Positions 11,670 through 24,939 of a stretch of 64,000 bases of DNA are shown in pieces (positions within the stretch are counted from its first letter, which is position 1; every line of letters begins with the position of its first letter). Origin of the DNA: Kingdonia uniflora (lineage: Eukaryota > Streptophyta > Magnoliopsida > Ranunculales > Circaeasteraceae). The notes beneath the pieces were generated by a model. It ran no database searches. It was not told where the DNA came from and worked only from the letters and a program-made list of their open reading frames with translations. A program made the position numbers and the translations under genes. The stretch is from the NCBI GenBank assembly GCA_014058105.1, contig JACGCM010000698.1, positions 248,001 through 312,000 of the forward strand, written 5' to 3'.

Positions 11670-12943
11670 TGTTTTTGACCCTGACCCTGGCCCTGCTGCT
11701 GTCCCGGATACTACGGTCTCTGTACACCCGGATGGCCTGAAACTAGCTGTCTACTCTACGGACCCTGGAACTATCATTGTGGAAATTGCTAAGTCTTCTG
11801 TGGTCGCGGCTGATAACCTACTGGACTCTAAAACTATCTCAATGGCGGTTGACCTCTGACTAGTTTAGGAGAATGTTGCTTGACGTGCCCCATCTCCCCG
11901 CAGTTCCAACACTGACGTGAAGCAAGCTGCGCTCTCTCAAAGTATTGTCCGCCCATAAATCTAGCTGGAGTATCCTCAAACCTCTGCCTCTTCAAACCAA
12001 AGCTATCGCACTGAGTCTGAACCGCGTTGCCCTTATCAAGTCCTTGGTCTTACCTCTGCTGGCCCCCAATTCCTTAGACTTTGATCCTCGACATCGTTCT
12101 GTTCTAAATCCAAAGCCTTAGGCAAAACCTCTCTATATGTACTAGCACCGGACAAAATCAAGATCCTCTTAAAATATGGGCGAAGACAGTTCAGGAACTT
12201 CATCTTCCTCTGCTCCTCGTCATTAACAATGAATGGAATCTAATGAGAAAGCTCGTTAAATCACTGATCATATCTAGCAACGCACATATCGCCCTGCTCC
12301 AACATATAGAACTCAGAAATGCAGGCGTCTCTGTAGCTCTGAGGGAAGTACTGATCGAAGAAACGATCCTGGAAGGATGCCCAAAGTATTAGAGTCTCCA
12401 CTATGGTCCTCTTGGACGTATCCCACCAATGATCTGCCTCGCCCAGAAGTAGATATGCTGTAAGTGTTACCCGCTGATCATCAGGACATTTCACTGCGTC
12501 CAAAGTCTTATTAATTGACTTAACCCATGCCTTTGCCTCAGAAGGAACCAATGCACCAGAAAAGGTAGGATGTTTGTATCTCTGGAGCTGCTCAAGGTAA
12601 CTGTGCCTTTTGGCAATTGGGCTCTAAGCCTACTGAAAATAAGCAGTAAAACCCTCCATGAACTATTTCATCTCAGCTGAAATACCGGAAGCAGCCGTAA
12701 TTGGTAAAATGCCTGCTCTAGAATCTCTAGAGTAGGTGGGGTACCCTGATGAGGCTGAACCCCTGGTACTATCCCTATACCAACCCCAACCTTTGAAACT
12801 ATCTGCTCATCCTGAACAATAGGGACAGATCCCAGACTCTCCTGACTACTCGATGGTTCACCAGCTACTGCTCCACTGCGTAAACCCTCACGAACACCAC
12901 CACGGGTTCTTACGAGACCTCCACCTCTGCCACCTCTCGCCAT
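11670..12943 (-). pseudogene. Element B gag, broken
   Basis: The minus-strand start is MARGGRGGG (ATG at 12943), the R/G-rich N-terminus usual for this clade. The capsid domain is seen at about 12550-12150: GALVPSEAKAWVKSINKTLDAV, CPDDQRVTLTAYLLLGEADHWW, FFDQYFPQSYRDA and FYMLEQGDMCVARYD. A nucleocapsid knuckle lies at the complement of 11870-11912 (CWNCGEMGHVKQHS), in which the last Cys of C-x2-C-x4-H-x4-C has become Ser. Frameshifts near 12660 and 12050 and several stops break it. Confidence 0.85.
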
Positions 12944-13105
12944 CTGTACGAATAAAGGAAACACAGCCCAGGAAAGGAGGAAAGGAATAGGAACTAGAAA
13001 GGAATACGATAAAATGAGTAAAGTCTGAAAAGAATCGATCCTAACTCCGCCAAAAGAGCAACTCGTCATATGATTTGCATGAGCAGAGATAGGGATTAAC
13101 CTATA

Positions 13106-13117
13106 GCTCTGATACCA
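13106..13117 (-). other. Element B primer-binding site (initiator tRNA-Met)
   Basis: The minus strand reads TGGTATCAGAGC, the classic complement to the 3' end of plant initiator tRNA-Met. It starts four bases inside the 5' LTR boundary. Confidence 0.9.
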
Positions 13118-13121
13118 AGTC

Positions 13122-15586
13122 TCTCACGCCCCAAAATCCAGTAAATGGTAGCTTGACTAATTACTAGATTTGAAGCTGTGCAGGTCAGGGAATCCACTGA
13201 TTCGCCCCACAAACAACCAAGCTAAAGACAAAAATCAAGCTTAGTCATTCACTGTAAACAATAATAATCAGAGTAAAGAAAGAATATAACAACGCGGAAG
13301 TAAATGATACATATACATATCAGACTGGAAATAGTGAACGCAATCTCGAATAAAGTACAATTATACATACTGAGATCACAACAAGAAGTCTAAACTAAGC
13401 AGATCAGCAGCGACAACTGCACCAAACACAGCTGAAGCTCCCAGCAACTCAAGCTACTCAACTTCTGAAAGGGGGGAAATAATGTGAGAGTGAGCAAAAC
13501 CACGACTCACTGAAACCCAACAAAGCTAAATAATATAATAGTAAACGGGTGCAGATAAAGAGTATGAAGTGAATTAGATAGAGCAAGTTTAAAATAAATA
13601 AACAAAAAAATAAGTGATCAAGATCCAGGTAATAGAGTAATAAGAGCAGAAGAATAGAATATATAAGTAACCAGAGTCAGGATATAGAATTTAGGAGAAG
13701 AATGGGATTTTGACATGAGGGGATGATGCAATGGTATGCTAATGATATGGTATGACGAACTGGCTGTTACAATCCTATTATAATATTTGTTAATCAACCG
13801 CTAGCATGTTTGACTTAAAGAGATATATTTTGGGGATACAATGGGTACGATTTTTGTCAAACTCGACCAAGCTAGTGGATACTAACTTGATCAAAGTGTT
13901 CTTGGCTTTTTAACCCACAGGGTCAACGTCCGAATTGTATTTCATTCCAAGGAATTTCAACAACAAGGATAAGTCTAGCACCAGATTCATACTGTCTCAT
14001 ACCTTCCCACATTCCCGGATGGGTATATAAGGTATGATAGTGTTCACAGCCAGTTCTTCACCTACTATTTTAACGCGATGTAGGACTCCAGCGATCCTAT
14101 CGGAGGTCATCCGATGTAGAGCTTTGTTATTTATCCAATCTCATTAAATTAAAAGAGTTTTGCATGATTAAAAAGATGTAACAGAGCCCAAGGATAAAGA
14201 ATGCAGCAGGCGTAAACCCGGCAAACAAACATAGGATGACCACCTGTATAAGAGCGTGGCATACAATCCTAGCCCGAACGCAAACAGCGACTCAGTTACA
14301 CAATCTAAACTTAGATGAAACAACAACTTAACCGTTCCAAAAACTAATCAACATCAGTCTCTAGAAGACTAAAACCAACGACAAGAAATGCAGCTACTAG
14401 AAGTACCACACTAACAACTTCTAACAAAACCCAACGCCGAATGCAACTATAGTAACCAAGTTACAGAATAATTAACTAAATAGGTTAACAATTATATAGT
14501 GAAATTATATGATAACAAACCCTAACTAGATCACATGTGTCTTTCTACACAGAGTATTACTCTAATCAACATCTATTAACTAGTAGAGGAATTTAGAAAT
14601 GAAGGGGAAACTTGCCTGATAATAATTATGAGTTCTGACGAAGCCAAAACTAGAATTCCAAAACTCAGAATCAGGGATACAGCTAGCGGAATACAGGACA
14701 TACTATAACAAAAAATTACGACAACAATTTAACGAACAAAACCAGGAAACCAATCAATAAGCCAAACCTTATAAATCAACCCTAAGCCTAATAAGAAGAA
14801 AAGAACGGAAAGGAATAGGAAATTACTCACCAAGGATAAATGCGATAATCACGGCGAAGAATCGGCGAACGAGGGATCGGATTTGCTTCAAATTTTTGAA
14901 AGGGGATTGATTTGGGTGAGAGAGAGTGAGAGAGAATTGAGAGAGAGAGGAATGAAATGCAATAACCCCAAAAGGAACAAAACAGCCGCATACTCGTTCA
15001 AACGATGATGAAAGTCGTTCGAGCGAAGAAGGATATGAAGGCAAACATTCCAGGGAAGTGCCTTTGTCGTTCGAACGAAAATGGTTCGTGCGAATAGACA
15101 AAGAAGTTTTCAAAAGGATACAAAAGTTGTTCGAATGGACACAGAAGTTGTTCGAACGTCTAGGAGATCTTGGGCCAAATTCTGGAGATCAGTCGACTCG
15201 TTCAAACGAAGATTAATCTCGGTCAAACGACTACTTGAAAATCTCCAAAGATCCCCGAACCTCACGAACGCCCGAACGCAGGACAATCCACACCCAAACA
15301 CGACAGCAACACCACCAACAACTCACTAACAACATTAACCCAACTAAAGGTCCCCGAATACAAAACACAACTATCTCCTCCTAAAAACCCACGAACCACC
15401 GAAAACACCAAATAGGAATCTAACTCCAAACCTGCCCAAAAAGGAATCTAGCGGATGCAGAATGGATAGAAGGAATATGCGAAATGAATACAGATTCTGA
15501 TAAGGATAGGAATATGCAGAAAATGAATAATATAATAATATACTAATTGATAATAATAAAAAAATAAAAAAACATGGGTCAATACA
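13122..15586 (-). repeat. Element B 5' LTR
   Basis: About 2.46 kb matching 5713-8256. On the minus strand it begins TGTATTGACCCATG at 15586 and ends GGGCGTGAGA, where the last CA has become GA. It is about 80 bp shorter than the 3' copy because of small deletions, for example around 13760. The TTCGAA palindrome cluster is at 14990-15235. No gene is inside. Confidence 0.9.
14990..15235. repeat. TTCGAACGA-type palindrome cluster, second B LTR
   Basis: This is the counterpart of 7660-7905 with the same order of short palindromes (CGTTCAAACGATG, TCGTTCGAGCGAAG, TCGTTCGAACGAAA, TTGTTCGAACGTC, CTCGTTCAAACGAAG). The word is retained in both copies in spite of many other changes. Confidence 0.65.
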
Positions 15587-16080
15587 ATAACTCAAAAAGG
15601 ATGGTGCCTTTTAACTGATGGATCTTCCGGACTTACAGTGTCAAGTATTAGAATCATACTTATCACACCTTCCAATGATTGGATCGAGAAAACAGTCAGG
15701 TTCAATTTTGAAGCAACCAATAATGAGACCAAGTTTGAAGCAATGATTCGCTGTCCAGATATGGCTCTAGAGATTGGAGTTTCTGAATTATCTGTCTACA
15801 CAGACTCATTACTCATTGTGAACCATTACAATGAAAAGTTCCAGAAGAACGGAAAAATGGTCGACTTCGCGGCAACAGTAGCCGACAGAATGAGCATATT
15901 CAAAAGAATTATTATCAAACATTTACCTCCCAGAGAAAATTGACATTCGAACTCTGCTACGTACCTGGTAGGAATACTTGGTGAAGAAACATGTTATCTA
16001 AAGATTGAAGTATCAGCCACCCCTAGCATTATCATCATAAGCTTAAATTCTATCGATACTGAGGACATTGAAGATGACGA
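15587..16080 (+). pseudogene. Element A second (archaeal-type) RNase H, broken
   Basis: This extra RNase H is found in the Tat lineage. It resumes element A directly after element B: WCLLTDGSSG (first catalytic Asp), an open run with RIILITPSNDWIEKTVRFNFEATNNETKFEAMI (catalytic Glu), VYTDSLLIVNHYNEKFQKNGKM (third Asp) and the C-terminal KHLPPREN near 15920-15940. The 101-residue open segment at 15638-15943 is the longest intact part of A's pol. After it comes an acidic linker (SIDTEDIEDDEND) that leads to the integrase. Confidence 0.85.
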
Positions 16081-16089
16081 GAACGATTG

Positions 16090-17336
16090 AAGACGACCTT
16101 ACCTCAAGTATATTGGGACTAAAAACATATTAGATGGCACACTGCCTATAGATCCCACAGAAAAGAGACGCGTACTTGATAATGCTAAGCGATACATCGT
16201 GTACAACGATCTCCTTTACTAAATTTTGGTCACAGGACCGTACCCCGAATGTTTGTTCAATAAAGAGGCTCAGAAGTTCCTGCACAAACTCCATGAGGGT
16301 AATTGTGGTTCCCATGCAGCAAATAGGACGATCTCTCGCAAATTAAGCTCTTACTAAAGGAGTCTTTTGGCCCAAGATAATAGCTCAAGCCATTGAACTC
16401 GCAAGGAAGTGCTATGCCTGACAAAGACATGGCCCCAAAATTTGAGCTTCAGCCTTGGAACTCCATTCTAGCAACGTTGTTTGGCCATTTAAAAGATGGG
16501 CAGTCAACCTTGTAGGAGAATTCCCAACGGCACCGGGAAAGAGGAAATACCTCCTCGCAGCAACGGATTACTTCTCAAAATGGGTAGAAGAAGTCCCTCT
16601 ATGTCGTACACACGAAGATAAAGTCATCAAATTCATCTGGGAAATTATCATCATCTGGTTCGGTTGCCCCCATCTTATATAAATCGGTAATGGACCTCAG
16701 TTCATTGGCTCCAGGGTCCTTGAGTTCTTCAATCAACTCAACATCATCTACAACCCCTTCAAATCCATATTACCCTCAAGGAAATAGCCAAGGGGAAATC
16801 ACTAATCAAACTATAGTGGATTGGCTCAAAAAATGCTTGACAGAGAAGGGAAATTGGGTTCAGGAACTACCACATGTCCTGTGGGCATATTGCGTAACGC
16901 CTTGGGTATCAACTGGATGCACACCATTCTTACTAGCGTATGGTATAGAAGCAATCATCCCTACTCTATATTATCACCTAAGACGCGACCATACCATGGC
17001 GGATGAAGAGAATGAGTACTAATTAGCATGTAACATGGATTGGATCAATGAAACAAGAGATAGAGCAATCATAAATTTAGAAAGATACCATCAAGCTCTA
17101 GCCGATCTTACAACAAGTACGTTCGTCATAGGGAGTTCGAATTTAAAGACCTCGTGCTACAAGAAATTCTCAAACATAGAAAGGAAGCAAGTACTGGGAA
17201 ACTGTCCAAAAATTGGGAAGGTCCTTTTATTATTGTCAAAAAAAGCAACCTTGGTTCTTGCAATCTCGCCACTGAACATGGAGGTCGAATCCCTAATCTT
17301 TGGAATACTAGGAGATTGAAATATTATCACTGATTA
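16090..17336 (+). pseudogene. Element A integrase, broken
   Basis: The order is linker (RRPYLKYIG), a degraded zinc-binding region, then the catalytic core from about 16490: FKRWAVNLVGEFPTAPGK, YLLAATDYFSKWVEEVPL, CPHLI..GNGPQF and GEITNQTIVDWLKKCL. The first catalytic Asp (normally W..DLVG) is Asn (AAC at 16506-16508), and the second, normally DNG.QF, is lost. The C-terminal part MDWINETRDRAIINLERYHQALA lies near 17035. Frameshifts near 16755 and 16990 and several stops break it. The end is near LWNTRRLK at about 17305-17325. Confidence 0.85.
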
Positions 17337-17572
17337 AAATCCATTACAGTGTACTTTTTTACAAATCAATCTATCATCATGTATGACGATCTTATATCAA
17401 TGAAAGACTTATATTCGATCCAAATACATCTGAGTACTTTCTACTATTTCATACAATACTTTATCTATCGCATTCATCGTACGTTAATCTTACACAAATG
17501 AAATACTTATGTTTGATTACCTTACACTATAGTACTTTTCTAATATATCCAACATGTAGTTTCATATACAGG
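17337..17572 (+). other. Element A spacer after pol
   Basis: AT-rich non-coding sequence between the integrase end and the minisatellite. I see no feature in it. Confidence 0.6.
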
Positions 17573-17845
17573 TTACAAATTGTTTGTTACTTTGGCCAAA
17601 CTGATCATCTATTACATTACCAATCATTTGTTACTTTGGACAAACTGATCTTCTATTACATTACTGATTGTTTCTTGCTTTGGCCAAACTGATCGTCTAT
17701 TAGATCGCAGATCATTTGTTGCTTTGGCCAAACTTATCTTCTATTACATTATAGATCGTTTGCTGCTTTGGCCTAACCGATCATCTATTATATTACAGAT
17801 CATTTGTTGCTTCGGCCAAACTGATCATCTAATGTATCCCTCAGT
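17573..17845 (+). repeat. 44-bp minisatellite, about six units, in element A
   Basis: The unit carries TTGTTACTTTGGCCAAACTG followed by ATC.TCTATTACATTA. Unit starts fall at 17584, 17628, 17672, 17716, 17760 and 17804, an exact 44-bp period. It lies between the end of pol and the end of the antisense coiled-coil gene. The core contains the palindrome TTGGCCAA. Confidence 0.9.
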
Positions 17846-17919
17846 TTCTTATTTTCATCCAGGTACTCTAAGGTATTTAATTTTAATCCCTATATGGATG
17901 CTCTAGCGTGACCACTTTG

Positions 17920-20900
17920 TTCCAAGTAGCATTTATATTTTTGTTCAGTCTATTGTGGGTCTTTTCCATCTTCTTTATCAGAACGTCAGCGACTAGCCAC
18001 ACACTTCATACTTAGAAGCTCGTGCTCGCATCTCAGCTGCCTCCGCTTTGAGCACATTCACTTGGAATTGTAAGTCTTTCATATTCTTACCTTCCTCCTC
18101 TAAGTCTGCCAGTAGTCTGAAATTCAAACTTGAGCTGATGTCAACTCCGCTCCCTGCTGGATTACTTGTCTCGAGCTACCTATAAATTCTATCTCTTTCT
18201 TTCTTATAATTTTTCTTAGTTCCTCGATTTTTCTCAGTCCGATGGCTAAATCCACCATTTTCTTTTATAGATCCTCGGACAATCGCTCTTTCACCACTTC
18301 CATCTTCGCCTTTCAACTAATTCAGTAACACTTTTTAGTCCTACATGACTTGAACTTAGTTCAGCGGTCAGTTATTTGTTATGAGCATGTAAAGCGTCAC
18401 ACTGACTTGGAACAGCTACTAATTCTACCTGTCATCACAGTTTACATTCATAAATAATTTGATTGTACCAGAAAATTTCATCTCACAGTTAAAAAATTTA
18501 AAACAAGAACTTCGTATCTGAGTAATATCGATATACTGTTTCATTCATCATCACAGAGAGCAAATTACATTTATCATCAACAACAGTATATAAAGATCTA
18601 ACACATATGTAGGGACTGTAAATAAAGCTGTGAATACCCTATTTTCAATTTTTTAAGGAATGAGAGGACTGCCCTTTATTTCTCAAACTCTTTCTGCTCG
18701 TTACTTGTACATCTTTCAGAGTGGTAAAGGTCACCACCTCCTACGGACGTTGTTTACACCGCGATCGGGGTATCAGGCTTTCGACATCTTCTTCACCCTC
18801 TTCTGATGACAGTTCCCTCGACCTCGGAAGGGGTGTATCACCAACAATTTCTCCATCACCTTTGGCAAACCATATATTCTCAGATTTGGATTTTTCAACA
18901 TCAAAATCCTTCCCACACCCCGTCACGAACTTCTTAAATTTGCTCCCTACCCTTGACTGTTCTCCCCCATAAAACTCAATAACACTGTCTATATGACGCT
19001 CATGTTCTGTTCGAGTAGCGACCCATGCTCGCAGCGGATATAGATGATCCTTCAATGTCATTTACGCTTTATGCTGCCGTTGACGCTTGTCTTTTTGTAA
19101 TACACCTAAAGCCCTCAAATCCGCTTCTATCTTCATCCGAACACTTCTTTCGACCACCGCGTTGCTAAAGACATTTTTTGCTCAACGTATTGTAATAACT
19201 CATCCTGTAACCCCTTTAATTAAACCTCTAATCGCTTTTGAACCTCTATTTGCTCTTTCCTTATCCTAAAAAATATAATTCTCATAGTTTTCTGATCCTA
19301 CATAAAGCCAAGCGTATCAGATAAAGGTTCTACATCGCCCCATATAACTAATACACCAGCTCGAGCAGAACACTTTCTCGCCTTTAAACTATGACAATTA
19401 AGTGCTTCTTGAGCTTAAAACATAACTTGAGTTGGGTCCAGAACTACACCCCTCTCCTTCAAAAGCACTACATAAGATTCTTTTAACCCTCGTTCACTAT
19501 CTACTTCGACCTCAAAATATAATATCATAGCTATTAATATACTTTGACACCTAGCCTTATCACTCAAGTTGTTAAAATATGTCAACTCTTTGGTTTTTGA
19601 ACTAATGACCCCCTTTCCTCTTCCTTCCTTAACACCACATCTCTTTCTATTTTTATCTTAGCATATCTATATTGAATATTATATAGCTCTTTGAAAGTTT
19701 TTTTTGAATTTAACTTAAAATTCCTCCTCTCATATTTAGTTTTATTAAGTACCTGTTGAATACGAGCCACAAAATCTCTCACTCTACTCAACGACCTCTC
19801 CAGTTTGGATTTTTTTTTTCAGTTGCTCTATATCTTACACAAAGTACAAATATATTATTATAATACAGGCATCCAAAACAAATATATTTCAAATCATCAC
19901 TCAAACTTTAACAGATACAAAGTACTATCACTTCGTTGTCACATGAACTATATCAAATCCAAAATAGAATACCATAGAATGATTAACGATTCCTGTTGAG
20001 CTCTACCTCAGCTGGAGGATCCAATGTTTGCCCAACCTGATGGCTTGGATCAACATGATCAGAAGAAGGATCCAATGTTTTTTAAGCTGCTCGAACTGGT
20101 TTAACACTCTTTGGCAGAAACTTCAACACCTTCTTAGGAGAAGTACCATCGTCTGTCATCACCTCCTTTGGGAACTTTGAAGGAAACTCAATTTCTTTAT
20201 ACCTTCCGACCCGGCCTAGCTCCATATCAGCTGGGCGTAATCCAAAATCATAGCAGGATTGGATGAAGTGATTTTGTCCCACTTTCAGGGCCTCAATTGA
20301 TTTCTACATCATATCATCATGGGCTACTACCTCTGAGTATTTTGTCACGAGCTCTGCAGTTGCTCTAGCCTCTTCAGTTCTCTGCTCATTCTCCAGCTTG
20401 AGCTTAGCTTTGAGCTTCTTTGCACGAGCAGATTGGTCTTTGAACTTCTTCAACCGAGCAGATTGAACTTCAAACCTCGCTGTAAGAGCCCTGAACTCCC
20501 GGCTCTTCTGTTCCAAACACTTGTGTGCCCCCTTTAGCAATATTGGGAGCTACCAGAATAAGCATAAAAAGTTAAAATCTGTACAACAATTTTCAAGTCT
20601 GAATATATAATCAATTACGTACTTCAAAAATAAAATAAAAGAGTACCACAAAAGTATGTACGTAATACTCAGCATCGAACTGCTCCAGATCCATCGCAGT
20701 CTTCGAGCCGTATTTTAGCTCCAGCTCTGCTATCTTAGCTGAGGGGTGAGGATTAGTTCGGGCGCTACATACTTCTACATTCCTTTTTCTTTTCAGCGTG
20801 GACTTCTCGACCTCAAAAGGAGCGACTTCAAGATTCTTTGCTACACAGCCAAATATAGACTTTGCGATCTCTTGTGCCGTGGCCGCCACCCGGTGATAGA

Positions 20901-23900
20901 GACACTCTGCTGAGTTGGCCTCATAGGCCGCCGAACATTTTGCTTGGTGTTTTGAGATACAGGAGCAGGAATACTGAGAACATCAGCAATAGTCTGGACA
21001 GCTTTTCCCTCGGCCATAACTCGTTTCCCTTGAGCTCGCTGAACCTTGAGAACTGCAGAGCCTACCCTTTTGTCTCTATGGATACCCAACTCATTGAGTA
21101 CCTATTTTAGCTCGTCTGAATCTTGAGCAACACAGTCAAATTGGCTAGTCTTGTCCGGAGCAGATAAAGGCCTGGGCTCTGCCAAAACAAAGAACACAAC
21201 ATTCAGTAATAGATCGAAGACAAGTATAGTTTATTTGAAGACTGGGCAACATTACTTACTCGGATTATAATATCTGTGGTTCTGTTCAAGCACCAATTCA
21301 TATGAAACCATCATACAGTCACCCTCTACCCACATAAGGTGGTCGTTCCATGGTCTACCCGCTGATTCGAAATAAATTTTTTTTCCTAGCCGAATCACTA
21401 TACAGGTAACCGCTCCTTTGACCTTCAACATATTTCCATTTATAAAACTTTATTACATCTTTAGATTTGAACTGCTTTACAGTCCCTTCCTTCTTCCATT
21501 TCTCATTCAACACCTCACATACCCTCATCATTTTATATGCATTCCCATTTAACTGGGCAGGGCAATAATGTAACACATTCATAACCCCTTTCTGAAAGAA
21601 GGTTAGAGGAATTTGTAGGCCATATACGACCTGATTCAAGAAACACAAAAGCCCTTCCCTAGGACCTAATAGCCCTTGCCCATTATAATACGAGAGACTA
21701 ACCCCCTCACCAATCCCTCTATCCTTCTTCCACTTCGACAAGCATGAGACTTGGTAGTAGAAAACCTTCTCCCCTTTACCAGGGATAAAGGCCCTAAACC
21801 ATAAATCTTACTCCTCTAGATAACTTCCCCACTCTCCCTGCAATATCTTATTATATTTCAAATACTCTTTCCCTACATATACCCACTCCGGATATATCAT
21901 AATGACTCTCCTCTTCTCTAATCTATCCTCATTTTCTATCACCCCCTCAACCCTACTGGATTCCCAACCCTCCATGCTTCTCTCACCACTGTTTACAACT
22001 TTCTCCATCATACTACACTCGTCCCCCCTCCTGAAGGATGATGTTTCCACGGAACTGGACGAGACTACAAATTTACAGGTTGGAATACTTGGTTTAGACA
22101 GCATATCAAACCTACAATATATAAAAATATATTTTTTGTCATTTTCTCTAAAGTACATACAGAAAAAATAAACCCACCTTCTACCTAGTTAACACGTCTA
22201 TTTTACAAATTCCCAAAGAAAATACAAAATCAATCATTTTAAATTTGCCCCTTCTTCCCCAAATACATATTTTCTTCCTCTAACAGTCTATTCTTATACC
22301 TAAATTCATATCCTCCATTTTTTATCCAAACATTCCAAAACCCCTACATTATCAGATATACATACCAAATAGGTTACTATACATATCAAATTGATTACTA
22401 CAAATGTCATACAGATTGCTAAACAAATCAACTAGACAGGGCTTTGTATTACCAACCTGTACTTGAAGAACAACAATCTACTACTTTACCCAGACATCTT
22501 TTCGAGTATGAATGCTCACGTCGCTTCTCAGACAATTTTCCATCACCTAATAAAGATTTCCTTCTTAAATCGCACTCAACACTCAAACATTTCCTCTCCT
22601 TGGAAATAAGATTGACACAGTTTTTTTTTTCTCTAAAACTGTAGATAATTTATGAGGGAGAGAGAAAGGCACAATTTTATACTCTTCCTCGGTTTGTTAA
22701 ACGATGGCTCCTTTTAACACTTGTCAGCCATCCCTATTATCTCTGCAGGCATGTCTTTTCGGTTGAAGGCATCATCTTGACTTCTATGAGAACATCTACC
22801 GTCATCACGTATCTCACTATTGTCTGTCATTACATAATTTTGTACCTCTTCCTCAAACATAGTACAAACGACCAATCACCTTACTTTAATACCCTGCCAT
22901 GATCGTACAACTTTTTGAACATAGAGTAATATTTAAAATTCAAAGATATTAAAACAGTTGTTAAAATCCTACAGCTTTTTCCCACCAAATCTGTACACAT
23001 TGATTATAGCAGAATACTTTATTTTTTATTTCAATCAGATCGAGACATCACATTCGTTTATCCACTAAAGATCCCTCATCTTACATTAATTCAAACCCAA
23101 CCACAGAACACTCAAAAACGGATTACATATTACGAGCTCCAATGCATCGAGCTCACCGAACTCTCCAGTCACATCTAAAACAGCCTCGGTGATGCGCCTC
23201 CCTACACAGAATAACCTCCCTTCTTGCTGTTCTAGAATCATCTTCAACGATCTTGTCACAAGTGAGCTATCGAATAGTCAGTTCCTACATCGTGGCACTT
23301 AACAATGACCTCCGAAACATGTCGTACCAGAAAAATCAGTCATACTCTACACGCTTCCCTTCTTCATCTAATCCGGTCAAATTCAGCGGCCATTCTGGCA
23401 GTATGACATATAAGGAAGTCAACAAAAATACCACTCACGAAGTTTGGCAACCTCGATATGAAAGCGACCATCTGCTGCCTGATTATCACGCTAAGCATGT
23501 GTCCTCACCATGAATAAAATCACCCCCTTCACAGTACAATTATCCCTGCTGAAAATGCAAATCAAAACAGCCAAGAGTTATAATTTTATAGCCACTAGGT
23601 AGATCTTTGTAAATATCGCCCCACTAATTTGGCCAAAGGATATCTTATTCAAAGAAAGTTCACAGAACAGAAGATTATCATCATCAAATACAGAATATTG
23701 TGACAGGTTATTCTTTCCATAATATTAAATATCTCCTCCGATTTGGCATGAGAAAATAGACATGGAGCAACATACAAGATCACGCAGATCCAGCAGTAGT
23801 ACCTACAGATCCAAACCCACCCTTTCTTATAGTTTGGAAAACTATATCCCCCAGTTCGAGTTCACAGATACAAACAACAAATTATGCAGACAAGTTTGTG

Positions 23901-24602
23901 ACAGCGAATCATAACCAAAAAATAAAGTTACTTTATTAATTTAAAATTTTATTACAGGATACTTTACAGATTACAAAATATCCCCAATAATTACAACAGA
24001 TTATATCGCAAAGTTACAGTTTGAATTGATTTTAAGGAATCAATAGGGAAGATGATGAAAAACTGAACGAACTTCCAAACCCTGATCCCATGCTGTAAGA
24101 TTCAGGAAACAGTCAGAACTAAAAATTACAGATGAAAAATCTTCTTCATGGCCAAAATATATGGTCCATGGAAGAAAATGATTCTCTGCATCCTCCCACA
24201 TCTTCCACCATAACCCCAACCTCCTCACATGCCAGAGATAGACGAAAGGCCTCATTTCTTTAACATGATCCCTTCATTTGAAGGGAACCGACGAGACTCT
24301 CTCGGGTGAACGCCTGCCGCTTCATCTTCAGTTGTCACAACCTCCTCTGCTAGGAACTGAAGGCCATTTCGACGCCCCGCCTCAGATGTCAACATATAGT
24401 GGAAATGTACCATCTGATAATAATAATCCCCCACTTTCATAAATTCTTCATATGACATATGATGGTAAGTGGGAGATGCAAGAATTGACGTTGGCTGATG
24501 CAGCGGTTGGTATCCAAAATACCTGATGCGCAATTCTTCAATTTTTCTACGAATCCTCGATTCCTGAGCCTGAGTCCTTGTTGTTACCATGTTCTCCAAC
24601 AC
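17920..24602 (-). pseudogene. Element A antisense gene: gypsy-type transposon domain plus coiled coil, broken
   Basis: This large gene runs opposite to pol between the minisatellite and the 3' LTR, probably with introns. Minus-strand pieces in order are an N-terminus at 24602-24252 (MVTTRTQAQESRIRRKIEEL then RIRYFGYQ), a second conserved piece near 23240-23100 (MILEQQEGRLFCVGRRITEA), and a piece at 22158-21808. A domain at 21741-21250 (LLCFLNQVVYGLQIPLTFFQ, then LNGNAYKMMRVCEVLNEKW, then DVIKFYKWKYVEG) resembles the plant 'putative gypsy type transposon' family. A Lys/Arg-rich region follows at 21089-20750. Coiled-coil segments are at 20540-20082 (REFRALTARFEVQSARLKK and following), 19791-19582 and about 18320-17920 (LADLEEEGKNMKDLQFQVNV). 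Function is unknown. Antisense genes at this place are known for the Tat lineage; the domain call is from memory of the family pattern. Confidence 0.65.
22159..23099 (-). other. Non-coding stretch inside element A antisense gene
   Basis: An AT-rich stretch between recognisable coding pieces of the antisense gene. It could be intron or decayed coding sequence. I see no other gene in it. Confidence 0.4.
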
Positions 24603-24924
24603 TCAGAAATTACCAAATTACAGTAAGATAGTTTGCCACAGTGGAATACAGAAGAAGACCCACGAAAAAGACTTGGTTCATCCTGCACAAATTAAGATCC
24701 CTTTTATATTGCGATCAACATTAAATACGACTCTCCGAATTCCTAACATCGGCACGATTCCCTATGAAAAAACATTGACTATAACAATTAGTTCTGGGAA
24801 ACCCAAATGGAACATATAAGATACTTCTGAATTTACTTTAGAAATGAGTCTCAGATATTAACTACAGCAATTAATGCCACTTCTCAGCCAACACCACTCG
24901 CCAACAATGTTTTTCGTATTATTG

Positions 24925-24939
24925 GCTGAAAGGGGGCAG
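24925..24939 (+). other. Element A polypurine tract
   Basis: CTGAAAGGGGGCAG directly precedes the 3' LTR. It is the same type of tract as CGAGGGGGCAAT next to the LTR of element D. Confidence 0.7.

Larger units (their letters stand above)
5713..15586 (-). mobile_element. Element B: chromovirus (Tekay/Del-like) inserted in element A
   Basis: A full-length Ty3/gypsy element on the minus strand with long LTRs (about 2.5 kb), an initiator tRNA-Met primer site, gag with a zinc knuckle, protease, RT, RNase H, integrase and a C-terminal chromodomain. This order and the chromodomain define chromoviruses. The long LTRs and the gag N-terminus rich in R and G suggest the Tekay/Del clade. The two LTRs look about 85% alike by eye. 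Every coding part is broken. Confidence 0.9.

Noticed and set aside
17498..17906. Two plus-strand frames rich in Tyr, Ile and Leu
   Set aside because: They are translations of the 44-bp minisatellite.
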